Source: Oxyruncus cristatus (lineage: Eukaryota; Chordata; Aves; Passeriformes; Cotingidae). Taken from it: 64,000 nt of DNA. The notes under the pieces were generated by a model. That model was not told where the DNA came from. It did not search any database and saw only the letters and a program-made list of their open reading frames with translations. The stretch covers positions 114,539 to 178,538 of the forward strand of contig VXAY01001001.1 in NCBI GenBank assembly GCA_013399855.1, given 5' to 3'. This document shows positions 22,986 through 36,483 of this stretch, piece by piece. A program made the translations under genes and the position numbers. Position 1 is the first letter of the stretch, and every line of letters begins with the position of its first letter.

Positions 22986-25104
22986 AGAGGATGTGCAGTA
23001 CCCAACAGCCACTAAATCTTGCTTGATTGACTCTTAAACATCATTTGAGCGCTCAAGAAATCTTGTCTCTGGGGTAAATAATAATATCTTCAACAAATAA
23101 AGAAGCAATCAATCATATTTTTTTGTAAATAGTGAAGGGATTTGAATATTACGGAGGGGGGAAAAAACCCACAAAAAATACAAAACAAACAAAGAAAATG
23201 CTTCCAAATAAGAAGTTAACACCCCTACAAAAAAATGTGAATTGTATTGAAGGTTTGTTGGTCTGATCTAAGTGTGTAGGTTGCTGTGAATGACTAGGCA
23301 CATGATGTGTCAATCATTGGCAACAATCAGTAGTGTAACAATTAGTTTAAGAGAAATCACTGCAGCTCACAACTCTATTCATTAGTCCTGTCTCTTGGAC
23401 TGGATCACACAGCCATGGCACACTGAAAGTGGAAGGGAAGCCTTCCCTGTCCTACCCAGTTCTTGCAGACAGCAATGAATAAAATTTTTCTTCAGCACAG
23501 ATTAGTGCTACATATTCAACATCTCAAATTTTTCAAGAAAATGTCGATATCGGTGACCATAACATTTAAGAAATTATTTGCCTGCTCCTTCAGAAAGAAA
23601 ATACACCTGCTACAAGGATTTTAAGAGTCCCTCTGCTTTTCCTTCCAACATTTACAGTGTGCTTAAGAAGCCTATACATAAAATGTTGGAGGGCAGGAGT
23701 GCTGGGTGTCTTGATATTGGCTGTTTGCAAGATTAACAGAAACATGACACCTGATTGAAGAGTGACAGCATTATGTGCAGCCAAGTCTTGTGTGTGCAAG
23801 CAGGTCCTGCCCAGGACTGGATGTGCAAATCAGTGAATACACCTGACTGGCCATGCTCCTTCTTTCTTTCTCACAGCTGTCGGTGCAGTAAAATGAGAAA
23901 ACTGGAGACACTCTACATACCGTGCAAAGTCCCACTTTGCATATAATGTGAATTTTTAGTGTCTTATTTACATAAATTCCCTGCCATCAAGTCCTTCATT
24001 TCCTCACTCTTCCTCCCAGCAAATGTGTAATTCTTTTTCTTCTGGAAGTTTCCATTCCCCTGGAAGCTTCTCTCACCATTAGGAAACATCAACGGTTAAC
24101 CCAGAGTGCCATGGGGTCAAAAACCTCCACCTGGCCCAGACTGGGCTTGAAATACAGGTACAAGCACAGCAAGTGGGGCTAATCCTCATGCCTGCTCAGT
24201 GTCAGGGATCTTAGTGTGAAGAGAGAGAATGAGATCCTGCAAAGGCATCACTGCACTGAGCTGGCTATTTTGCTATCCTGTGTTGAGCAGTAAGATGTGA
24301 AGGCAATACTGTTTCTATGACACTTTCCAAAATATTTCAGTATTAAATATTAAGCTCAGATCCAAAGCCACTAAATAGCACAGAGAGAACGAAAAGGCCT
24401 TTTAAATATTTCAGTCCATCAATTTTTCGATACAGGATTTTTACTTGGGTTTTGTCCAACCTAGTCTTAAATGTCCCAGCACTTTCCTTCAAAAGCTCTT
24501 CTCCTGCCAAAGACATTCAGGCAGATGGTATTAGCAAGTCAGGAAAAAGGGATGTTTCCTGTTTTATGTAGCTCCAAAGATACATTGCAATATTTTCTTG
24601 GTGTTTGGCCACGATGTTCAAATTTTCTCCTGCTAAAATTTAATACATTTTAGTGAAAGCATCATCATCTCTTATCTCTTACCCTACACTCCCATCAACT
24701 CCTGATCATACATTCACTTGATGGCAAACAGAACAGAGGTATTTTGAAAAATCACGAAGTCTACCATGGGATTGAGTTACATGTGTTCCAGTATGTATTG
24801 TGATGCATTTTAATCCTTTACATTTTTATTGCATTTTATCATATATATTCTATTCTTATGGGTGTATGCAATTGTAATGTAAACTATGCATTATAATATG
24901 TTATGTTTATTACAGTAAGCATTTTAACATGTGTTATGTCACAACATAGTACCCAGATTTGCATATTATTTGAAATATAATAATCACAGGCAACAAACCT
25001 ACAAATCAGAGGGGGATTTTTTTCCCAAGACCTTAGTTTTCACTCATTCAGCCAATGGAAGTTTTGGCATATTCTCACATAAGAGGATATGACAAAGGTT
25101 ATGG
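22986..25104. other. Unassigned DNA; possible ancient CR1/L3 trace at 24440-24560
   Basis: No gene recognised. A-rich sequence lies at 23159-23205. The text TTTGTCCAACCTAGTCTTAA near 24454 resembles old CR1/L3-type 3' ends in - orientation, but the match is short and weak. A strongly AT-rich patch lies at 24780-24990. Confidence 0.35.
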
Positions 25105-25352
25105 GCTTTAAACAGAAAAAGGGTAGATTTAGATTACTAGGAAAAAAATTCTTTACTGTGAGAAGGATATGACACTGGAACAGGCTGTCTTTTTGGCTGG
25201 CCCATCCCTGGAAGTCTTAAAGGCTAAATTTGATGGAGCTCTGAGCAACCTGGTCCAGTGGAAGGTGCCCCTGCCCACGGACGGTGGTTTGGACTAGGCG
25301 GTCTTTAGCATCCCTTCCAACCCAAACCTCTCTTTTGTTCTATGATTCTATG
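25105..25352 (+). mobile_element. CR1 LINE 3' end, 5'-truncated
   Basis: Begins GGCTTTAAACAGAAAAAGGG, then GGAACAGGCTGTC, GAGCAACCTGGTCCAGTGGA and the tail CCTTCCAACCCAAACC with TTCTATGATTCTA. Same subfamily and orientation as 15785-16034 and 36230-36483. Confidence 0.93.
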
Positions 25353-28300
25353 TGGCTTTTTATACTCATTATGAAATCCATAAAATCCTCTATTCTGAAT
25401 AGAGGGATAATATTGTAATTATCTGTGTTTTTCCTTAGTGCACTCTATTGGTATTAGTCCATACAATTCTCCTTACTTTAAGTTATTTATTTCAATTTCT
25501 TTCTAATATTGGTTATTTTTTTGTGGGCTTGATTCTTAGTTTGTCTTTTGTTAGAGGCCAAACCAAACTGTGGAAAAGAAATGGAAGCATTTATACTCAA
25601 ATCCATTGCATCTGATGTATTCAGCTTTTCTAATGCACTGATTTTTTCCATGCTGAGCTCTAAAATCTAAACCAGGAGACATAAGACTTCTTATGAAAAA
25701 AAGAAATATAATCAAAACAGAGAAACCCTTTGGCATGAGCAGCAAGCTCAAATCTTAATTACCTGTAGACATCCAGAGATAGTTTCAGACATTCCCAAAG
25801 GTGAAGGGGGGTTGTTCATGTCACCTTCCTGTAATTATATGAAGACGGGAGTGGAAAGCATTGACACATGGCAAATGAAAGCAATCTTGAAGAGGGCACT
25901 GTTATAAAGAATCAGTGAAGTATGCACTCCTAGGCTTTGACCTTCATGCAGCAGGAGGCGATGAAACAAAATTCTTTGATTTAAGAGAGCATTCAAAAAA
26001 AAACCCCTTGGATAATGTCTGAATCACAGAGGGCCGGGCTTGCATCTGGCACTGCATGAGTACACAAAAAGTTAAGAGGAGGTAATAAGGAGACTTCTTT
26101 CTCCTTGCCTCACTTCTTGGTCCTTGGACTTTGTCGATGTGAAAGCTCAGGTGAAGATAAAGGAGTGGAAACCCCAAGGAGAGCAGAAAATGGTGATAGT
26201 CCTTTCATTTTCATAGCTGACAGAGCAAGGTCAGTGGGGAGACAGCAGAGTAGATGGCAAAGAGGAGCATATCACCTTTACTTTAAATGGTTCAATGGAG
26301 GTTTTTCAGTCCCCATGGACTTGCTAAGTTCCTACCCATCTTAACCCAAACTTCTCCAATAGCATGTTCAATTCTATATTTCAAACTGGGTTGAGGACTT
26401 CTGAGTGTCTGTGAACTGCAAAAGATAACTAAGAACCTTCTTTCAGTAGGCTTAAATTTTCAGGATAGAGTTTTGATAGTTTGAAGGCTGATGAATCAGG
26501 CAAGATGGACAGCTAAAATCCTGCCCTAATATTCAGCAGTTCAAAATTTGTGAACTACCTTTTGTTTTTACTCCCTAGCACCTATTCAGTTCTGTCTGTG
26601 TCTCCAGAGCACAGTGTTCAGCTGTATGTCAGATTCTCCTGCAGACCTCTTCAGGCCTACAGAGTACCAATCTCTCCTTCCAAGGCTCCCACTACTTGTG
26701 AGCAATAACAAAGCAAGGATGGACTGGAAGTTTCTGGCTATAAGTCAGAAATAGAGATTTTCAAGACTGTGTTGTTCTCATTGATTTAAATATATATTTG
26801 CAGAGACTTGCAGACATGCAGCAGAGTGGCACTGGACTGAGGTCTAAGCAGAGTGAGCACTGAGTTGGGCAGAAAACAGTCTAACATGGAAATAACAGCC
26901 AAAAATCCACAGCAGAAATGGTATTAAATCTTTTTTTGATTACCAGTCTGGTCTTTAAGCCTGACTATACACTTTTTTACATGGCATGACACTGTCCTTA
27001 AAATCTTTATTAAACCCATGCTTCGTACAGAAGAAAGAAGTCTTCACTAGTCCCGATACAAACACGGAGTGAATAACAATCAATGCTTATTAACTCACCC
27101 TGAGGGGGATGAGTTAACCCACCAAAATGTCATCACAGCAGTGGAAATGCCACGCCAAGCCTCACTGTGCTTATGATCAATTACTGATTTCTGTACATTG
27201 CAAGTTTACAGCTAGAAAGGAACACACTGGGGTGAAATCTTTAGTAGGATAATGTGTCACTAGGTCACATTTAGATTTAGATTAACCAAGGATAGGCATC
27301 TGATCAGCAGTGTCTGTATTTCAGACAGCTGTGGCTTTGTTTCCTCTCTTGGACATTCTAGGTAGTTTGTGTTACACCTCCACAAGATGACAAACCTCAT
27401 TATTTTAGTTGGCATTACAAGCCATTTTAATGACCTTACTTTTGCCCTGCCTTTCAGTGTTAAGAACAGTGTTTGACTCTGCAACTTCACCTACAAGTAT
27501 TTCACCAATTGACACGTTATTAAATTCTCTAACTCTAAAGGACAGGTCTGGCCCTTAGCACCAATCCTTAGTTATGTTTGCCTTGGTTATATCCATTTTT
27601 TACTTTACACTTGACATGGATATCCTGCTACCGAATGTTCTTCTTTCCCCATCAGTCCTTAACTGACAACACTAACAACAATAAACAACCCAGTACATTC
27701 AAAATGCTGCAGCCAGAGAGGAACATATAAATATTTCATCATGCACAGGCTCTGAGAAAAATGTGAACAAATTAAGGGTCTCATGTCATGCTTGTGAGAT
27801 CAGTATTTTATCTTCTCTCTATTAAAAAAGTAATAATCAGAGAAATGCTGTAAACTAACATGAGGTCTCCTGAGCAACATGCAGCATGTCATTAGTCTGG
27901 CTATTTATATCCCACACACAGCCCCAGAAGTCATGGTACAAGGAAAGGGTATGCAATAATTACTGCTGGAAGAGTACTGAGTTCAATGTGCAAATGAAAC
28001 AAGTACTAATCACCCAGATGGTGTCATCTCTTCAGAGGTTCACTCTGACTGAGGATTATTAATCTTTTGGGGTTTTTTAATTTTTTTGTTCTTCTTAACG
28101 CAACTCACAGAAAAATAAATGCTGGGGGTTAAGAGGCAATACGGTATCATTCATTACTTCTGTTAATTAGTTGTGTGATGTCGATGCCTGGAGATATCAG
28201 AGAACAGAGAGCAGGTCCCTCTTGTGCTGGAATTTATGCAAATAGAGAGATGGTCCCAGCTAAGCATCATGAAGGGGTGCTCAGGCAAAGTGGTTTAGTC

Positions 28301-30953
28301 AGAGAGCAAGGGTTATCTGAAGTCCATGCTACATGATTTTGTGAAATCCTTTTCATTTCCACCATTTTAACCCTTTTCTCTGCCTGCCACCACTTCTCAC
28401 CCTTCTAACTTTTCATTCTCCTCTGTTTTCTTCTCCAAAGTTCTGCTCCCACCCTGTGACCTTGGATTTCTGCAGGAATCCTGATTATGTTCCCATCTCT
28501 CCTCTTTTAGAAGCTCTTTTGAAAACAGCACTTTTCCAACCAATTCCTTCCTGCTTCACAGAATCCACAAGCCCATTAGCAATTTATAGCACTGTATAAG
28601 TATATGATCAGAGTCATCTGTGAGGCTAAAATCTGCTTCTAGAAGCCAATATTCTGCTTTTGCTGAAGTCAGAGAAGTAACATGGTTTTTAATGAGGGCA
28701 GATTCTGATGTATGTTCTTTTCTATATTTCCAGGCACTTTAAAGCCAGACTTACCACCTCCTACAGTGATATACTACCACCAACAAAATGTAGGGCAGAG
28801 TTTCCTTTGCCTTAAATTCTGTGTTATCTTGAGGTTTATTTGTCCCTTACTAAAACTGAAGATGCTATTAATGTTGTTATTGTGATTACTATACTGTTAA
28901 TATTACTATTAATCATATTCTCCCTGTATGCTACATTTTATTTGCAACAGCCCTGATTTCTTCAATAAGGGTTGCCTGATGCCATGAAAGACCTAAATCT
29001 GAACACCTCAGTCAGAACTGACACTTTTGTGACTTGAGTGACTTTTTTGTTGCTATTGCTGTTGCTGTTCTTGTTTACCCGTTTAGAAGAAGATTTTAAA
29101 AAAACGTGGGCCTGACTTCAGTCACTTGTGACAACATTACCCACATACAGCTCCACTGCCACCAAGATACACAGTTGCACTGATGCAAACAAGTGTATAA
29201 TTAAATGTAGAAAATTCACACTTTGGTTGAGGAGACCAGAGCTTAACTTTCTTCCATACAAAAGGGCTCCTCATGTTTAACAGAAGGAGCCAATGCCCTT
29301 TGCAATTCAGATGGAATGCCAGAGAGAGGAGAGAAAAGGCTGGGGATCTCCTTTCACTGGCTGACTTTGCCACACCACTACAGGCTCCTCAGCCCTCAGT
29401 AGCTCTGCTCGTCAATACTGTTTCCTTCAAAACGAGAATTCTTTATTTCAGGACATAGATAATCAAATATCATCAGTTGCTGTGACACTAAAATGGGGAG
29501 AGGCTATAAAAGGCACGTCAGAGAAAAGCAAGAATGGCAGCTTCTCAACACCTAAGTGTTAGCAGGCTCTCAGCCAAATTACCACGCAGAATTAAGGACC
29601 TATTCAGTGACTAGGGAGAGATGAAAAACTGATTCCCTAAAGCTATCCTCCAAGCTGAGGCAGGAGGAGGAACTTCTGATCAGAGGACTCTTAAATCTCT
29701 CTCTGCCCTGGACCTTGAGTGCTTTTAAGCTTCAGTCATCATTAGGCTTCACCAGGCAATTACCTCCCACTGGGGACGCAACTGGAGGTGGGGTGAGGAG
29801 ATCTGGAGCCACAGCCTCGAGGCTGCAGCTGCTTACGTGCATATGCCAAGCTGTTTCTCGGGAAAGAGAAGAAGGGGTGTTATTTTTAAAACTCAAGTCT
29901 TCCAGGGGAGCATGAGACCTGGCATCCAATGTCCCTCTTAGTTTGGATGCTTTTCTCATGTAGGGCAATTGTTGCACAGAGGCTTCGGTGTACGCCTCTC
30001 CCCATTAACCAGGCACTAGCCAGGCATTCTACATAACTCTAAAACACCTCTTTCCTCTGGGTAGGATGTACATCATTAGCTATGGGTCTGGGGAATGAAG
30101 AATGGGCCAAAACAATTTCCTGTTGCGGGTGCTCCTGATTAGCAGTGCAGTGAACTGTTCATCTCGTCAGCAGGCACAGGAGTGCAAAAGGCTGGTGAGT
30201 TTGTTGCTGTTCATCCAAAGAGATCAGTCTTCTGTGCCAAGCCTGGCTGTATCCATTGGGTACCTTGCCTTTGGTCATGTGAGGGGCTGCACAACCTCTG
30301 CTCACCAGCGAGGCTGTGGGAGCTGAAGATTTTTAGGAGGTGGGAGTTGACAAGGATGACTTTTCATGGGAATGTGCTGCTTTTACCTCCAATTGCATGA
30401 AGAAAAGTCTTTCCTAGATGTCCAGATTTTTTTTTTTCCTGCGAAAGAAAGACTGAGGAATTCATTGAGGGATAGCCTGCAATATGGTGCATCTGAGATG
30501 CTTGTCTCTGTCTCTGCTTCAGTTAGAGTGGCAAAGGGCCTACCTACATGGGTCTGTATTGAAATGCTGGGCTACAGAGCATTTTTTTTCCTTCCTTTGT
30601 GAAAAACAGTGTTTCATCACAACATCAAATGGTGCCAGTACAACAGCTTGGAGAAATCAGGTTTTGTTTCAATCTTGCCAAAACCTCAAAGAACAAGTGC
30701 TTTAGAGTGCAAGGGGAAATGCAGTAACTACATCTTTATAATCATTTATCTTCAGCAAGAGCAGGGTTCAATGGAGTCAGTGAGCAGACTTATAGTGATG
30801 GCAGAAGGAATAAAACATGGCTATTCCTCACACTTGCTGTAATGCAGCCCTCTTCCATTGCAGTTCTTGTTGCTAATCCATGAACAGTTTATTCAGGTTG
30901 ACAAATATCAGTTGTCTGTCTCTCTCACTCGAAGCTGTAATGCTCAACTTTCA
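25353..30953. other. No recognised gene or repeat
   Basis: About 5.6 kb, the second-longest repeat-free stretch in the left half of the window. No CR1, LTR or gene was recognised. Frames of up to about 80 codons are present on both strands, none with recognisable protein content. The 29560-30600 part is less AT-rich than average. Confidence 0.45.
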
Positions 30954-31530
30954 TATCACAGAATCATAGAATCACAGAATCTTAAGCTTTGGAAGGGACT
31001 TTAAGGATTATCTAGTCCCAACTACTCATACCATAGGCAGGGACGTCTCCCAGTAGACCAGGTTGCTCAAGGCACCCACAACGTCCCTGGGCAACCTGTT
31101 CCGGTGTCTCACCATCCTCACAGTAAAGAATTTCTTCCTAATATCTCACCTAATTTCCCCTCTTTCAGTTTGTACCCATTACTCCCTGTCCTACTACTAC
31201 AGGTCCTGATGAAGAGTTGCTCTCTGGCTTTCCCGTAGGCCCCTTCAAAAACTGGAAGGCTGCTCTGAGGTCTCCACACAACCCTCTCTTTTCCAGGTTG
31301 AACAACCCCAACTTCCTCAGCCTGTCTTCATGGGGGAGGTGCTTCAGTCCTCTTACCAACTTTTTGGCCTCCTCTGGACTTGGTTCAGCAGTTCCACATC
31401 CTTTTTGTGTTGGGGGCACCAGAACTGTGCACAGTACTCCAGATGGAACAGAGCAGAGTGGAAAGGGAGAATCTACTCCCTCAGCCTGCTGGCCACACTT
31501 CTTTTGATGCAGCCCAGGATCTGGTTTGCT
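30954..31530 (-). mobile_element. CR1 LINE 3' part with ORF2 C-terminal relic
   Basis: The + strand opens with tandem TCATAGAATCACAGAATC text, then the 3' untranslated blocks, then sequence that on the - strand encodes the ORF2 C-terminal end. The relic reads EDRLRKLGLFNLEKRGLCGD within the open frame at 31165-31722. That frame is the longest in the window and owes its length to the CR1. Only the thumb-side end of reverse transcriptase is left, without catalytic motifs. Confidence 0.92.
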
Positions 31531-32665
31531 TTCATAAGAAGCACCATAAGAAGCACAAGGCTGGCTTTCCTCACCTTGGCATCTCGGATTCACTACTTGG
31601 AAGATGGTGTGTTGATTTTGTTCATCAGTGGGGGGTTCTGGAACTGGGAAACAAAAAGCCCCACCTGCCAATTTTTTTTTAATCTTGCAATATAACCAGA
31701 GCAAAACATACCTAAAATTCACACCATAATGGCTTTCTGGAGAGTCACTCTCAGGTCCATCTATCCTGTCATTTCTGGAGGAGTCAGCAAGATGAGAGAG
31801 CTGTGCTATGTTTGGTTATTACCTCATTTCTTTTCTTTCAACCATGTGCTGCCTTCAATCTCTTGATGTTTCATATGTCAAGAGCAGGAAGTAAGTGGGG
31901 CGTAGGATTTCCTTCCAGCATTATTTGGGCAATGACAGGATGCAGCACAGATGGGATGAGCTTGTTTATCCTGAATTCACTGGAGTTATTGATAAAGGAC
32001 AGCTTCATCCCTCTCTGAACAACACCCTCTGTCTTGGCATCTTGAACAGGTGCCATGAGCTTCAGTCCAAGATTAGCCATAACCTGCATGCAAACAACTT
32101 TCTGGAACACAACCATTTTGAAAGAAAAGTCCTGGGTTTGTTTTTTTTTGTTTGTTTGTTTGGGGTTTTTTTTGTTTGTTTGTTTTTTGTTTTTTTTTTT
32201 TTTTAATGCTATTTATTCTTTAAACTATTTTTTGTTTCCAATATACAACTGAGATAATGGTGCTGCATCTTACTTAGTGGGAGATTCTGTCTTAACCATC
32301 CTACACATCTCTAATATTGGGGTTTTCTTAGAGATGTCCACACCCCAGGAATGTGAAATTCACCATGGAACTGTACTCAGTGGTGATCCCAGTCCTCTCA
32401 ACCATACACCTCTTCGCAATTCCAAAAAAGAGTCAAGCTAGTTAGACCTCATCACCCACCCTTTGATCTGTATTCTGTTACCACTGTCTATCCCACCTCT
32501 GCCTTTATACAAAACTTTATGAGAGAACCTTTTATTTCTGCATGTAGATTACAAAAAATATGCCATGTTTTGGTAGCTTCAGATTGAACAGATTCTTCAT
32601 AACAGGCTCACATCTTGAAAATGCCTCTTCAGTCCTCAGGAGAAGACAGAAATTAAGGTGTAACA
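31531..32665. other. Unassigned DNA with small tandem duplication
   Basis: At 31533-31556 the 12-mer CATAAGAAGCAC occurs twice in perfect tandem, at the edge of the CR1. The remainder shows no gene. The (GTTT)n/poly-T tract at 32140-32206 is listed separately. Confidence 0.5.
32140..32206. repeat. (GTTT)n and poly-T tract
   Basis: Tandem TTTG/GTTT units are mixed with T runs, the last of about 15 T. It is a simple repeat. The hydrophobic peptides predicted across it are artefacts. Confidence 0.9.
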
Positions 32666-32950
32666 GTCATAGAATCATTTAGGTTGGAAAAAACCTCTAA
32701 GATCATCAAGTCTAACTGTTAATCCAGCACTACCAAGTCACCACCACGTCCCCATGTACCACATCTACATGTCTTTTAAATACATCCATGGATGGTGATT
32801 GCACCACTTCCCTGGACAGACTGTTCCAATGATTGACAAAATTCTCAGTGTAGAAATTTTTTCCTAATACCCCATCTAAACCTTTCTTGGCACAACTTGA
32901 GGTCATTTCCTCTCATCCTATCACTTGCTATTGTGGAGAAGAGACTGGCA
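32666..32950 (-). mobile_element. CR1 LINE 3' end (second subfamily)
   Basis: The + strand starts TCATAGAATCATTTAGGTTG and continues with AAAACCTCTAAGATCATCAA, TCTTTTAAATACATCCATGG and CACAACTTGAGGTCATTTCC. This is the reverse complement of the subfamily also seen at 3545-3672 and, in the other direction, at 33286-33702. It forms the left arm of an inverted pair with the latter. Confidence 0.93.
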
Positions 32951-33285
32951 TTCAAGAGGAGATATAGGAGAAGGCACAGAGAACAAACCAGAAAACATTT
33001 TCATTCTAATCTATAAAATCTTATTATTCCTTTATCTCATATACTGCATAATTCTCATCCCTACATCACAAAAAATTATGTACTAGAGCTAGAAGAAATG
33101 CAAAAAGGGAAAAATTACTAAAGATACGGAACATCTATATGGCCAGATATTAAACAGAAAAATTGCTTGTCTGGAAAACAGAAGATGAGGGGGATACACA
33201 ATAGTGAAGGGTATAAGTCCTGAAAATCCTGGAGAAAAGAAATGGTCAGTGTATTTTTTCTCACAACATAAGAATAAGAGGGAGT
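32951..33285. other. Spacer between two inverted CR1 copies
   Basis: About 335 bp of AT-rich DNA with no recognised feature. It is the loop between the CR1 copies on either side. Confidence 0.5.
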
Positions 33286-33702
33286 AGTGACATAAGTCTT
33301 ATGAGGAGAGATTGAGGGAACTGGGAGTGTTTATGCTGCAGAGAAGGCGGCTCAGGGGAGACCTCATCACTCTCTACAACTGCCAGAAAGGGGGTTGTTG
33401 CCAGAGGGGTGTCAGCCTCTTTTTCCTGGCAACTAACAACAGAACAAGAGGAAATGGCCTTAGCTGTACCACAGGAGGTTCAGTTTTGGACATTAAGAAA
33501 AATTTCCTCACTGAAAGGGGGGTTAAGCATGGGAATGGACTGCCAGGGAGGTGGTAGAGTCACCATCTCTGGAAGTGTTCAAGAAACAAATGGATGTGGC
33601 ACTTAGTGCTTTGGTTTATCAACAAGGGAGTGGTCAGTCAAAGGTTGGACTGGATGATCTTGAAGGTCTTTTCCAACTTTAATGATTCTACAATTCTATG
33701 AT
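33286..33702 (+). mobile_element. CR1 LINE 3' end with last codons of ORF2
   Basis: Begins CATAAGTCTTATGAGGAGAG, translating to the ORF2 C-terminal text MRELGVFMLQRRRLRGDLIT, followed by the 3' untranslated part and the tail TTCCAACTTTAATGATTCTA. Same subfamily as 32666-32950 in the opposite orientation. The ORF2 relic ends soon after LYNC; no catalytic part is present. Confidence 0.94.
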
Positions 33703-36229
33703 AAGTGAAATAATGAGGCAGGAATTTAGCAAACCTAAAAAGAATTTATATTTGTTATATTTTCGTATAGAGCAAAAGGACATAGTGGAACTCATTGAAA
33801 TTTGACAACTCCTGAGATGTCAAAATGTGATTTGACAGATTCTTGGAAACAAAGTCCATCAAAAGCAATTAAAAATAAATATACAGATGCAGAGTTCAGA
33901 CAGAGAAGTACACAAAATGCTGGTTCCTGGTATTTAGGAAGTTGTACCCTTGCCTTTTATTGTCTTCATTCTCCCAGCAGCTGTCAGGAACAGGTTACTC
34001 CTCTGGCAGGTTACAGTCTCACTAAGAGTCTTTCTTTGGTTCACAGTGAACCGTGATCACATCAGTATCTCTACACTAATAATAACATTGAAATATAATA
34101 TTTGGTGTTACTTGCTTTCACAGAGAAAATGTTGAAGTAGAAATTCAAGAGAGGATCTTTTCCACCCACATCTTTCCATGATAGCTACTTAAGTTACTGT
34201 ATCTTGATTAAGAAATAACTGCACTGCCTTGAGTTGTTGAGGAAACAGAGAGAGAGTTAAGGGCTGAAGCTTTATTTTCTAGAAATCCAAGTCCAAATGC
34301 TCTCAGTCTTTGTAGGATTCTGCTGTGCAGATAGCTATACTCCTGCTGACTTTTGTCAAGGCTTTGCTATGCAGCAGTCCTTGCTTTGCTCTCCCTTCTT
34401 CTTCTATCACTGTGTTCAGTTTGTTAATAGGCAGAGGCATGGACAGAGAGGGTTTTTTAAAGATCTGTGCAAACTACCCTCACCACATGAGTAATACATA
34501 ACAAGAATAGGAAAGGCTGCAGTTTCACTCCAGTCCATATTCTGGGAGGAAGGTATTGTTTGTTATACAGATCTAGGAGCAGACTTGGAGGTGGGTTTCC
34601 CATGATATCTGCAAAACATGATGGGCACATTTGCTTGCTCACAGTGGCCAAGTCTAAGGTAATAAGCCCAGGTAAGGAGTCCCATAATAATTCTGTACCT
34701 CTCCAGCACAAACAGAGGTGCTGACTGACTCACACAACTAAACTGATCTTAGCCCTTCACCCTTGTTTCCCTTGCCAATGTGGAAGAAGTTTCAAAAACA
34801 AGAGTTGGACCAGGACAGTGAGAATAACCTACCTTCCTCATTGGAAAACAGGGGGAGAACAGGCACAGGAAAATGAATAAAGCCTAGAAGTCCTGGTCAG
34901 ACTTGCTACTTATTAGATCATGAGACATGACCTATTAAGCAGAATATTCTTCAGTATGCTCCACTCTGTGGCCGTGAGGCCTCTCAGAGCCGACATGCTA
35001 AAGACAAGTGTTTAACCTTTGTTGTGCCTTGTTGGCCTGGCTTCTGCCTCAGCAGGGGGACAAGAAGGCACAGAGGTCAACTAGCCTGCACAGTGTGGCA
35101 CCAAACAAACCATTAGCAGACTTGGTGAAGGGATGTGTTCCTGCCTGCATGCATGCTTCCTTCCTCCTGTGCAGATCCATAATGTGCCAAAGTCGAGAAT
35201 ATGCTGAAGTCATACGAAATATTTCTACTTATTCCCCGTGTGCTGGATATTTCCATTTCAGTAATTAACATAAGACCAAGAAACAGTTGTGGTGGTAATA
35301 AAGGAAACAAAAAGTGATTTTTGCTTCCCCATTCTCTTGCTGAACAGATTTTTACTACTCCTTGATTCTTTCTGCTCCAACAGTTGGCATCTCTGTAGAA
35401 CTTCTGCTTTGAATCATTTTTGGGTATAAACACGGGAAGCTGAAGCACCTCAGAGAAATTAACACGGTATAACAAAAATAACATCTATTAATGGGGGTTA
35501 GCAAAAGCAATGGTCTCATCAAATGAGACCTCTGCCCATGGAGGATCATGAGATGTGAAAACTCAGTGGAACCCCATACTTATTAGAATAATTCAGGAAA
35601 GGGGGCATATGGAGGTCATGTAGTTCAATTTAAAAAAATAAAATTAAATTATTTAGGATTTTTTTTTTTCAAGATATTTGAGTCTTAAAGGGGAAATCAA
35701 AACTTTACAAGGTGCCTACACATCTTTGGGTCTGCTCAGAGCTTATTACATTGGAGGTCAGATAGTGAGGTTTTCTGCAATAGCAGACTTGAGATAATGA
35801 CTCAGAAGAGTTCTCCCAGGTCTAGTCTCTGTGATTCACAAGAGGAAAACAAGTTACAACTAGTCTTGAAATCCTGAAAAACTCAGGGAAGAAATCTGCT
35901 ATGTCTAAATGATTATTGTCATCCAGGTCACTTCTACTCTATTAATTTCCTTTTTTATCCCATGACAGAATGATAAAATAGGCACCTTAATTGCATGGTG
36001 ACAGTTCCACCCTGTGAAAGACCTGAGCCTGACAGGTTTGCTCCATGATTCACCATGACTCTTTGCTCCATGACTCTTCTCATGCAAACATAGGAGCTGG
36101 CATCTACTCTTCCATCTGAAGACTACAATATGGAGCTCAGGGATACCTTAAACTGGGAGGGCTAAGAAAAATCCCAAGTCTAACAAACTAACTACTTCTC
36201 TTTAATGGCAACTACTTGGATAACTTAAT
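33703..36229. other. No recognised feature
   Basis: About 2.5 kb of unassigned sequence. Frames up to 123 codons (35113-35484, - strand) show no recognised protein content. A short A-rich/T-rich patch lies at 35630-35672. Confidence 0.45.
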
Positions 36230-36483
36230 GGTTTTAAGCTGAAAGAGGGTAGATTTAGATCGGATGTTAGGAAGAAATTCTTTAATGTTAAGGGTGGTGA
36301 GGCCCTGGCACAGGTTGCCCAGAGAAGTTGTGGATGCCCCATTCCTGGAAGCGTTCTAGACCAGGTTGGATGGAGCTTTGAGCAACCTGGTCTAGAGGAA
36401 GGTGTCCCTGCCAGTGGGGTGGGTTGGAACTACTTGATTTTAAGTTCCCTTCCAACCCAAGCCATTATGATTCTATGATTCTA
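36230..36483 (+). mobile_element. CR1 LINE 3' end, 5'-truncated
   Basis: Starts GGTTTTAAGCTGAAAGAGGG and contains GGATGTTAGGAAGAAATTCT, CACAGGTTGCCCAGAGAAG, GAGCAACCTGGTCTAGAGGA and the tail GATTCTATGATTCTA. One of the better preserved copies, in + orientation. Confidence 0.95.

Noticed and set aside
24440..24640. Ancient L3/CR1-like element
   Set aside because: Only a 20-30 base resemblance is visible by eye; not enough for a separate call, so it is mentioned within the interval entry.
35113..35484. 123-codon frame on the - strand
   Set aside because: No family recognised, and the overlapping + strand frame is equally unconvincing. Treated as chance.
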